DNA from: Biomphalaria glabrata
Taxonomy: Eukaryota; Mollusca; Gastropoda; Planorbidae
DNA length: 64,000 bases
Assembly: GCF_947242115.1 (NCBI RefSeq)
Contig: NC_074726.1
Coordinates: forward strand, 5,945,951 to 6,009,950
Direction of reading: 5' to 3'
The notes beneath the pieces are model-generated. The model made no database searches. It had not been told where the DNA came from and worked only from the letters and a program-made list of their open reading frames with translations. Shown here piece by piece: positions 33,131 to 45,100 of the stretch. The position numbers and the translations under genes were made by a program. How positions within the stretch are numbered: position 1 is the first letter of the stretch; the number at the start of each line of letters is the position of its first letter.

Positions 33131-36100
33131 ATGCCGGATGACTATAATCCAGAAGCGTTGCCGGATTTATTGCCACTGTATTATAAAAGACTATTTCCAT
33201 ATGGTCCATACTTCAAATGGTTAAATTATGGAGGAGGTAGTTAAGTCGTTAAGATCTATCATCTAGATCTAGTCATGAAAATGTATTATTATTAATATTA
33301 TTTAATTTATTATTAAATTATAATTAATAGATCTAAATTCTAATTAATTTAATTATGATTAATTAGATCTAGATCTATCATTAATAATAATATGATACTC
33401 GTAACTAGATCTAGAATCTAGAGATTTATTAAAAGACGAGATTTAAAATTTTATTTAACTAGATTCTACTAATTCTAGATAATCTACTAAATTCTAGCAT
33501 AAAAGTATTCTAATTGAATCTAACTAAACTAGATCTAGATTATACAATTTGTGCATTAGCCATTACAAAAAAAAAAAAAAAAAAGATTTTATAAAGTAAC
33601 TATAGAATCACAAAATATAGATCTACATTCACGCCATTACATGCGAAAAGTTTATCAGAAAGTTTCTATTTAATGATTTAATTGCCAGGGGAACAAAAGA
33701 AATTTTGTGTGTTTGTCTTTGCTATACATTGTTATACAGCTAGATCTATATACTATAATACTATCAGTGTCTTATATCTTTTGTGATTGTAAAATCATAA
33801 AATCCTGACCTAAAGCTTTTTATGAATGTTTGTCTCAAACAGCTGCTTAAATGGGGTATTTTTTTGCCAATGACTTTACCAGCAGCATTTAGGATTCTAT
33901 GAAGTTTATTTTTAATTTTAATGTCAGATTGCCATACCAGGCAGTGATATTGAAACTTAAAATATTACAAATGTGAGCGTGATAAAACATAGCCAAGGCC
34001 TATTTGCTAACATTAAATGAGGTCATTTTTTCTAAACAATTGTAATTTTTGCTGCCCTTTTTTTTGCTGATATAATCAATATTTGAAGTAAAATTTAATT
34101 TTATTGTCTAAGATAGTACCAAGGTATTTAAAAGTTTGCACTATTTCAATGGTTTCTCCAGCTACAGAAACAATATCATTTTCCTTCTTTTCCCTATGAA
34201 AATGGATTATCATCTCTTTGTTGTTGTTTTTTTTACATTTAATTAAAAAAAAAATATCTTTGCAGTATTTGTTGTTTTTTTTTCACATTTAATAAATTTT
34301 TTTTATCTTTGCGGTATTTTTCAATGTGTTCTATATATCTGAAATCAGACCTTGATCTAGATTCTAAGTAATCATATGCAGTTATACTTTTTTTTTTAAG
34401 GAACCCCTGTAAGATAAGATCTGTTGTCTAGTCTAGTAGATCTCATCTCCCTTCTTTGTCCCTTGACTTTGTATTAGGATTGCTGTGTGAACTTGAGACT
34501 ATCATGATGACAGTCCAATGCGCATATCACATGGCCAGGCAACCATTAGCTACTTTGTGAAACAAAAAAGAACTGTAGCTTATAAGTATAATTAAATGGC
34601 ATTTCAAAATAGTTAAAGAGAGATGTTGCCACAATACCAGTTTAATAAAAATCTATCATGCTCAAACTGATGTCAAAATATTTTTCAAACTATTAAGAAA
34701 CTATTTATTTTTTTGTTTAGTTGTACATGTGGTTGTTAAAAGTATAATTTTTTCAAAGTCTGTTCCCCTCACAGTTTAAAAGATAGATCTAGTAGTATTT
34801 ACCTAAGCTGTATAAATTGATTAAGGATAGCATTATAAAACATTACCCAGAAAAATGTGTTTGTCTCTTCCACTCTGTGTATTATGCATACAAGTTACAC
34901 TCAAATAACGAAAACAAATAACACAAGCGAAAGGCCAACTATATGTTAGTCGATGCTGATAGTGAATGACAATTAAGAGTTTAATAATAACAAAGGCAAC
35001 TGTTGAATGTCATCAAGCTAAATCTATACATACGTTCAAATAAGCCCCTCTCTAAAGCCTTCAACCGTTTTATGTTTCACTATTCTTCCTCAAAACCCAT
35101 TCTAGTTTTTACTAGTCGCATCATTGTCTCTAAGTCAAAACTTCCCCTGTTTATGAAACAAATAACTAATTCCTAATCGTGTCATAACAAGTGTTAAGTC
35201 AAAAGTTCTGCGAGGAGTTATTTTATCACAACTTTCTCTGTACACCACATGTAGGGGAGTAGGAAGAGATGAAACTTGAAACCCCACACCACAGTAACAA
35301 TGTTTCAAAATGAAATCTTTTGACTGTTACAACCTTTTTTTTTTCTTATTTCTTTTGGTTAATCTTTGTGGCGAAAAATTAATAGCCTAGATTACTATTA
35401 AAATAATGTTCTATTTCATGTTTTCGTTTCAGTGCCAAAACATTACTTCAGTCACAGAGAGTTCTCTTTTACACTCAAAGATGATGTTTACATTAGATAC
35501 CTTTCATTTACTGACCAACAAGACTTTGAGAAAGAACTTCAGAAGAAATGTCCTCATAAAATAGATTTAGGAGCAGTTTATTCCCATAGGGTATGCATCT
35601 TATTGGGTACTTACATCTCATCAATATTCAATAAAAGCTAATTTGATTATAATATCTTATAAATTAAAAATGTTATTGATGTCAGCAAAAATAAAATGTT
35701 AAATACTTCAAAGTTGTATTTTTTTTAAATTTATTTTTTATTACTTTTTAATTTATATATTTTTTTTTTTGGTTTAGAATGTATACATTAATTTAGATAT
35801 CTTTTAACTCAATTTTTTTAATTGTTTAAAAAAAATTATATAAATAAAAAATTTTAATAGAAATATATTAAAGATTACATTAAAATTACAAAATTAATTA
35901 TTATCATAGCTTTTATATAGCGCTACTTTCATGCTTATAGCATGCTCTGCGCTTTGGTCCAATCTCATTTGTGGGAAAGGGGGTATCTGGAAGAAGGTTT
36001 TTCCGTGCTGCCTTTAGGCGCTCAGTAAACACAACTCTGCTCGAGTCGGGTGTCGAACCTCCAACCCCTTTCATAGGTAGCCAAGAACTACCTTTTAAAT

Positions 36101-39100
36101 AATTTACTGATTACCATTCTATTTGTGCATATTATCATGAAAAGCTGATAGGCTACACCAATTGATTTGAATTACCTTTATGTTTAAGGTCTTCTCAATC
36201 GGCTGTAGTTCTATAAAGTTACTTAGATACATTTTTTCTTTAAATAACTGGTGCTTTTTTTATTTTGAAGCCAAAAGATCAGAAAACCATCAAGTCAACA
36301 GCTTTTTTAGCCCAAGAGAAGGAACTTGTGTTTGATATTGACATGACAGATTATGATGATGTCCGTTTTTGCTGTTCGTAAGTCCCTGAGACTTTTCTTT
36401 AGCATTGCTGATACTTTAACAGTGAAGAAATTTATGAAAATTAATTACCTAGAAAGCAGTTATTAAGATAACTTTTTAATTTAAAAATAAAAAAGATAGT
36501 ATCAGTGCAGCTAAATAAAAGTTAAACCAGATTAAAATGACATCCCTGTTCTCTCCCCTTCCACCTTGAGACATGGTAGGCATTAAAAATTAATAGATTC
36601 TATAGAGTTCAGAAAGTCTTTTAGAAGTAATTCATGCAGTTAATTAATATACTTTGTTTGCTTTCAGTGGGGCAGATATTTGCAGAAACTGTTGGCCACT
36701 AATGATTATGGCAGTTAAAATATTAGACAGAGCTCTAAGAGGTAAAAATCTTAAGGTTCCAGTTTATTCAACAAGTATTAAAAATTTTCATTATGAAAAA
36801 AGAATTATTTTTTTTGGCTTGCATTATACAGCAATAATACAAAGACTAAATTTTTAGTAAAGTGAATCAAGTATATATGTCAAATAAATACTTGAATGCT
36901 TTAGCTCTGATTAGAAGATAATTTTTAAAAATTAAAATAAAATTATATTTTTTGTTCCATGTGTAAGATTTATGTTTTACTTTTTTGTTTTAATTTAGAG
37001 GATTTTGGTTTTCAACATATTCTGTGGGTCTACTCTGGACGTAGAGGAATTCACTGTTGGGTGTGTGATGAAACAGCCCGCACTTTGACAGCCCAGGGGA
37101 GGTCAGCCATTGCTGAATATCTAACACTTGTGAAGGTTGTAATTTAATTATTATGCCCCCCCCCCCTCCTTCTTTTTACACATTTGTATCAACATAGCAT
37201 TTCACAATTGACATCAATAAATTCTTTTTGAGAATTGGTTTGAATTACAGAGCAATGTCAACAGTTTCTCTATTCATTGGTGAATTGTTCAAATCATGAA
37301 CCAATGAGAATATTTTTCAAATAGAATGTTATATAAAGATTCTGTTCACACTGTCACACTATTGTTCTGAGCTTTTAGCTTTTAAAAAAAATATTTGCTT
37401 GTTATGATGATAAGATATAACTCTCCCATGTACTCACTATTATCATGATAATTAGATAAGCTGAGACACTTAACAACCATAAAATTTACTTCCAGGGGTG
37501 CAACTTAGTGGTGAAATATTGACAAAAGTTAGAGAAAAAAAAATTCAATTGAAAGTCACATTTCTATAGGCTGCATTTCTTTTTTCTCCTAATTGTGGTA
37601 AAACAAATTATACACATTATTTTTTGTGTGTAAAACAGCATCAATTGATCACATGACCTTCGACCTTGACCTAAACATTAGTAAAATGTATTTGCTAACC
37701 TCTTGTTACCATTTGTTCACAGGGCGGTGAAACTGTGTCACGTAAAGTGATTTTACCAGACAAACTCCACCCCTCAATAAGGTGTGTTTAACCTGTGTCA
37801 TAGTTTTATTTCATATTTGGTAAAACAAGGGTGTCAAAGAAATTTTAGGAAAGTGCATTAAGAAACACAGTTGAACCATGTTGGTCCTGGACACTGCTAT
37901 GGAATGGGACATTGTTATATGTTGTTTAGGTTGGAACAAGAAGTCAAAGTCAAGACCTAAGTTATATTGCCTTTTATGTGTTGGCCTTTGTATGATTAGA
38001 CTGTAGTAACTAAATAAAAAGTACAAGTTTACTGGCAATTTATTTAAATGGGGGGTGGGGATTTGTTAGTAATAGACTTAGTGGGTAAATTTGGAATTTG
38101 TTTTAATGGGGGGTGGGGATTTGTTAGTAATAGACTTAGTGGGTAAATTTGGAATTTGTTTATTTTGTTTGTTTTTTTTAGCAGTGACACTTAGCGACCA
38201 AAACGTAAATAAAAAATACATCTGAAGATAGATTTCAAATAAGAGTTGATAAAATAGCGTTTTGTTAGATAGTTTTATTTTGGACCTCTTTTTTTTTTTG
38301 CATTGGCAGCGACAACACTGGATGTTTCCCTTTTGTCTTTGATGGAATAAATATGTTAAATGTCAACTACGTCTTATCAACTCATTATTGTTGCGCTCAG
38401 AGTTCAGTTTGTTGATATAATTTCAAGTTTAAAAAATCAGTGTCTCACCAACCTGTTTACAATCTAGATAATGCATTACATCGAGCACCGCAGCGCCTAA
38501 CACTTATCTATTTTTCTATCTCTCACTCCTTCAATAGTTATCCATTAGCAAATCTTTACTTTGTATTATTTGTTTCGTCCAGCTTTGTTAAGCTAACCCA
38601 GTCCATCTTTTTACAAAGCTTATATCAATTCACTCTGTCTTTCTCCCACACCCAATCTTGGATCAAGCTGAAATTTTGCACAATTATTTCTTTTGCCTGA
38701 CAACACAAGAATCAATAAAAAATTAACCAAATAGTTAATGAACTATTGGTAATAAATTATTTTGTTTGGTATCTTACAAGGGAAAGAAATAGTAATTGAC
38801 TGAAGTGGTGGTATAAGCTGAATTTAGTTCCCTTTATAGGTCATCCTCTGAGTCTTAGTGAACGCAACATGATAAATACAACGAGACTATAGAAACAATA
38901 GATAACTATACAATCTTCCATGTTCATAAGCACTCCACTAGCAGAGTGGTTACCATGTAGGCTTCAGATACATGAGTTCGAATTTTTATAAATGCTTTTT
39001 TATTGTTAGTTGATACAAGTACGCTTTATATAAGGTTTGTTTGTTTTTATTTCAAAAAGGTTTTTCAAAATATTTTCTTATTATTTCACAGGCATGCTGT

Positions 39101-42100
39101 AGATATCATATCCAAATATTTTCTTGAATACATTGTCAAGAAACAAGACCTTTTAGGTGATGAAGAGAAATGGAAAAAAGTGATTGCAATGATCCCATAT
39201 GACCATATCCTTTGTAGCTTATACATTTCTATAAAATAAATCTATATAAGTATTGTTTCAGACATTTTTAATTTTAACTTCTATCATTTTAACTACTGTT
39301 TAATTTTTTCACTACTGTTTGCTTTTTTATTTGTTATCAAGAAAGTTTTACAAATTCGTTTTCTTAACCTGTGATCACAATTAAAGAGCGTCTTGGCAGA
39401 AGACTTTGTCACAGTGGGAACCAACACATCAACAAGATGGGCTATCATCAAGCAACGATTACAAAATGCAAAAGAAGTAAGTGAATTTTTTTTAAAGTGG
39501 AAATTTAGTCTATGTATCAGCTACAAATATATTCTAAGGGATTAAACTTCATGTTTCCTCATTTCTCTCCATGAGGATGATGTGAAGCTCATAGATATTT
39601 ATGGCCATTAGATAGCAACGGTGTCGTTTGGCCAGCACAATGAACAATCACCTTTGATTTCCCCAATTGATGTACACTTTAGAGCTGGGTAGACTCAGGG
39701 ACTTCTCAAACCCCACCAGTTTGGAAGCTAAATTCTCAATTACTTTGCCACCTTTCATCAAAGTTAGAGTACATTACAAAATTAAGTCTTGAATTTTAAA
39801 GTTTAAACACAAAATTATCAAATTGATATTACAATTACATATTGGAGCTTAGAAACCTCAGCTAGATGGGGTTGGCACTAAATGCTGAGCACATTGACCT
39901 TCCATCAATACTTGCCCTAATAAAATTTGGCTATGCATTAGAGCATCTGGCATGTTTTCAAATCTCAAAACTCACCTTTAGCTGTGAAGTCAATAGCTGT
40001 ACCACTCTGGCCACCTTGCGTATTGTATTTTGAGAAAACTATAAAAAAAAATAATCCTTAAAATACAATGTTAGAGAAAATGTAAAAGATTATTTTGGGT
40101 GTTTTTGTCTAGAAACTGGATCTGTACAAATACCCATATGTTAAAGAAGAAATCATGCTACAGCTTTGCTACCCAAGGTTGGATATTAATGTCAGTAAAG
40201 GATTGAACCACTTGCTGAAAAGTCCATTTTGCATTCATCCTAAAACAGGTACATTTATAATGCAGAATATGCTTTTGAATATTCAGTTTCAAATTTCAAC
40301 TTAAGAATTCATACTTAGAAGAATGGGTTTTGTTTTTAGACTTTATATTGTTTTTGCAAAATGTTTTACATGTTTGGGGATGTTCCTTTAGAGTTGAAGA
40401 TGCTCTACTCTCTAACTTAAACCTCCCACGACATGGGATGACGGTGGACAGGGTATGATCCTGGGATTATCAAGACCACCGAACGACAGTCCCGCGTGCA
40501 TATACCACATGACCAGGCAGCCATTTATTGATCATAAAACAAACTTTTGTAGCTTAACAAACACATAACTTAGCTCATATAAGCAGTGAAATATGTAGAA
40601 AATAAATAACTTTCAAATATCTCCATGTAATATTTTTTCAATGCCTGACAAAACCAGCTAGTTGTTAAAAATGGTAAATTTGTGCCTTCTAAATACTGTT
40701 TCTTTTGTTGTTGTTTTTTTAAATTTAAACTATATAAAGAAAAGAGCTATTTTATGACTTTTTCATGGGGGTAGTAATGTAGGATTATTAACAAAAAAAA
40801 AATGTCAGACTCATTTGTTACTTCAATGTAATGACAATATGGAATTTTTTATTTTGCATTTTAAAATATGTTAACTTAATATAATTTTTTTTTTTTATAT
40901 AATTCTTAAGCTTTTAGTGCTTATAGATTTCATAAAAACTTTTTTTCAATTTTTGTATTCTAAGACTACGACTGCTTTATTGATCCTTATTGGAAATTTG
41001 TTGTGATTACAAGGTCTCTTTATCTTTTTTTAATTAATAAATAAATTAAAAACACAACCACATTCCATGAAGGAAAACAGGCACAAAACACAAAGTTAAT
41101 TGAGTGTTAATTATGTTTTTTAGGGACAAAACCAAATAAGGTTTTTAAAAAAAATATTAGTTTTTAAATCTCATAGTAGAGCAGCAAACTAAATTATGCT
41201 GTTATTATTGAAACAGGACGTGTCTGTGTACCTATGGATCCAGAAAAAATTGATGACTTTGACCCTGAGCAAGTCCCAACTGTCAGGTATTTGTCTTTTA
41301 TATATCTTTATTTGAAAAAATATCTAAATTTGTTATCACCACCTTCACCTATCCCTTAGTCTGTCGGGGCACCACAAAAGATCTGTTGACTGTCTTTCGC
41401 TATTTCCCACTTTTGCCTTGGAAGAACTTCTTTCAATGACACTCCGGTCCATTCTTTTATTTTGTCTTCCCATCTCTTTCTCTGCCTCTTCTTCTTTTTC
41501 CCGGTACCATTCCATGATGGAAGGTCTTTGCAAGTCCTCAGAAGCTTGTGACATGGCCATAGAGTTTTAAGTTTGCGTTTTTTCACTGTATTTAACAGGT
41601 CATCGTGGGTCTAATTGCTATATTAATCCTGTTTCTATTGTTATTTTATTGAAAAATTTTTTTCTATGGCATTGAGCAATAATTGTATAAAAGTAAAACC
41701 ATTAGCTCAATAGTATAAATGGCATAGTACATAAATTGTAACATGAAACTGGGTCCATTTTTGATTATCTAGGAATCAGATTTAAAATAATTTAAATTAT
41801 TATTGAACTTGATAAACATAATATGATATTATGGTACATCTCTATAAAATCAGAATCTGTCTTGTCTTATAATAAACAAAAATTATAAAATTATATTGTT
41901 TAGATCTACTTATGTAGGTTAATGTAATAATTTAACTTTTTTTTCCCCCCAAAGTGGACTACTGGAAGAGTTGGACAAAGTTGATCTTGTTGAGGATGAT
42001 CAAGGGAAGAAATTTAGAGGTTGGTTTATTACATGTCAATTATCATTTTATTTGGCTTAAAACTTTTGAGACATTCTTTTCTTTCTCTCTTTTTATTTCA

Positions 42101-45100
42101 AGGAAATCTGGTGGCTTAGTGGTAAAGCATTTGGCAGGGCCGGTCCTAACAATTGCGGGTAGCTATGTAAAACAGATGACCTTTACATCATCTGAAAGAG
42201 AACTTATTTTATTACAAGAATTTAATCACTTAGAAAAATTCATTATATTAAACAGCATAGAGTTTGGAGAAATAAATGTTTAGCTTCAAAATAAAAAAAT
42301 ATTTTGAAAGAAAGTCATCAGTTTTCTTTGCCACAATAAAGAAAAGTGAAGTAATGTTAACAAGGGTAAAGATACTTCTTAAAAGACCTTGCGATTTATG
42401 GGGGCAGATTATGTAAAGGTCATCTGTTTCTGTGACCCTCAGTTAACGAGGGTGTCATGTGGCCAGCACAATGACCAACCACATTTACTTCCCTAATGTA
42501 TGTCGGATACCCATCAGAGTTGGATGTAATCAGGGGTGTCTTTAACTCCCAACCCCTTGGTAGAGAAGTCAAGCACTGTACCACTCAGCTCAGTCTAGAG
42601 ACCCCCTTGGTAGAGAAGTCAAGCGCTGTACCACTCAGCTCAGTCTAGAGACCCCCTTGGTAGAGAAGTCAAGCGCTGTACCACTCAGCTCAGTCTAGAG
42701 ACCCCCTTGGTAGAGAAGTCAAGCGCTGTACCACTCAGCTCAGTCTAGAGACCCCCTTGGTAGAGAAGTCAAGCGCTGTACCACTCAGCTCAGTCTAGAG
42801 ACCCCCTTGGTAGAGAAGTCAAGCGCTGTACCACTCAGCTCAGTCTAGAGACCCCCTTGGTAGAGAAGTCAAGCGCTGTACCACTCAGCTCAGTCTAGAG
42901 ACCCCCTTGGTAGAGAAGTCAAGCGCTGTACCACTCAGCTCAGTCTAGAGACCCCCTTGGTAGAGAAGTCAAGCGCTGTACCACTCAGCTCAGTCTAGAG
43001 ACCCCCTTGGCAGAGAAGTCAAGCGCTGTACCACTCAGCTCAGTCTAGAGACCCCCTTGGCAGAGAAGTCAAGCACTGTACCACTCAGCTCAGTCTAGAG
43101 ACCCCCTTGGTAGAGAAGTCAAGCGCTGTACCACTCAGCTCAGTCTAGAGACCCCCTTGGTAGAGAAGTCAAGCGCTGTACCACTCAGCTCAGTCTAGAG
43201 ACCCCCTTGGTAGAGAAGTCAAGCGCTGTACCACTCAGCTCAGTCTAGAGACCCCCTTGGTAGAGAAGTCAAGCGCTGTACCACTCAGCTCAGTCTAGAG
43301 ACCCCCTTGGTAGAGAAGTCAAGCGCTGTACCACTCAGCTCAGTCTAGAGACCCCCTTGGTAGAGAAGTCAAGCGCTGTACCACTCAGCTCAGTCTAGAG
43401 ACCCCCTTGGTAGAGAAGTCAAGCGCTGTACCACTCAGCTCAGTCTAGAGACCCCCTTGGTAGAGAAGTCAAGCGCTGTACCACTCAGCTCAGTCTAGAG
43501 ACCCCCTTGGTAGAGAAGTCAAGCGCTGTACCACTCAGCTCAGTCTAGAGACCCCCTTGGTAGAGAAGTCAAGAGCTGTACCACTCAGCCACCATGGTAC
43601 AGTTAATGTTAAGCAATATTTTGCTTTCATCTTTATTACTTGTGATATCTTACAATGTGCAGACATTTAAAACAAAAGAACATCATTTTATCATGCCTTT
43701 GTTTATTTCGATTATGGTTAATTTGTGAATTAAAGTTTTAAAGTGAAATTCCTATTTCAAAGCAGCTTGTTACATGTCCAATGCCACTTTAAAGCAATTC
43801 TTGTATGTTCCTACTGAATAAAAAGTTTGTTTCTTTTGTTGTGTTTATTGGTTGATTTCTATTGTCTATCAATTGATTTCTCATAAACATTTTTTGTTTT
43901 TATCTCCAGACTATAAAAAAACGAGCTTAGGGCGGTACTTGGATATATTTGACTCTTTCCTTAAAGGCTTGGAGAGTTCACGTAAAGGAAAGCTGATAGA
44001 ACAAAGTGGTAAGACTTTTTTTCTCTCATTTTTTTATTATTAGCTTGTTTTAAAAAACAATCACTGACGACATAAAAAAATGTCTATTTCTAATTCGTGA
44101 AAATTGAATTCAACTTACCTAATATATTGAATAGAATCTTGTTGAAATAATGAAGGCATAGGATTTTTTATCAAGGATCTTAGGAGCACATTCAGCGTAA
44201 ACTCAATGTAAAATGTAAATTTAGTGAAGATGGTTATTTGTTTTTATACTTGGACTCTAAATAACTGTTAGCCACAGGTGAAATAAAATAGATCTGATAA
44301 TCTATCCCAGTTTATTCTGTAACCACAAACAAGTTTTCTGTTATGAAGTTGGTGGGACTAGTATTTATACACTTGTAATATGCTAGATGGTTTCTTTGTG
44401 AGCCACTTGCCTCGTACTGAAAAAGAAAACGGCATGGACGGACAATAAGTAAAAGAAGTAGACTATTTCGTATCTTTTTCACATAGCTATTAGGATGTGC
44501 ATATAAGAGGTTTTCCAATAAAGTCATTGTTATGATTCAGATGTCCATGATAGGGTGAAGTTAACATGATATGGTTGCTGTTGGCAAATACTTTAGTTTG
44601 GGAATACAATCCTCTGATAATAAATTGTAATTGTCTCAGTCCAATGGGATGCAGGCTCACAAATGAAGACGTTGAATGAAATGATTTGAAAACTTCATGT
44701 GCAATCCATTCATGTTCAATAATTTCTTAAAATTTAATTTTTTAACAGAACTTAGTATTTAGTATATTTGATGGTTAACAAGCAGGGTGTTATCTGGCCA
44801 GTCTCATTATTGAGACTTATCTTATATAATACAGACGTTACTTCAAAAAAGAAGATGATTACGTCCTACACGTCATGCATTTAGTCATGCATATTAACCA
44901 TTGACCTAAATTCTGCCAAGTCACAGGTTTTCCTGGCTAGCTCAGGCAACCCATTCCATGCTCTTATAGCACTTGGGAAGAAGGAGCATTTGTACAAATT
45001 TGTCCTAGCATATGGAATGAGGAATGAGCCTTTATCTTTGTCTTTCTGAGTTTTTTATTAAAATTTGTTTTTGTATTTGAAGATCATGACTTGGCTGAAG

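Noticed and set aside
39205-39239. Open frame continuing past the exon as [11 protein letters not shown]
   Set aside because: It reads into the AT-AC intron; PRIM1 homology resumes only at 39379.
41954-42283. 109-codon plus-strand frame starting at PRIM1 exon 11
   Set aside because: It is in a different frame from PRIM1 and runs through the intron and a SINE fragment.
42551-43590. Regular direct repeats resembling a CRISPR array
   Set aside because: The repeats are contiguous with no unique spacers, the genome is eukaryotic and the unit is SINE-derived.
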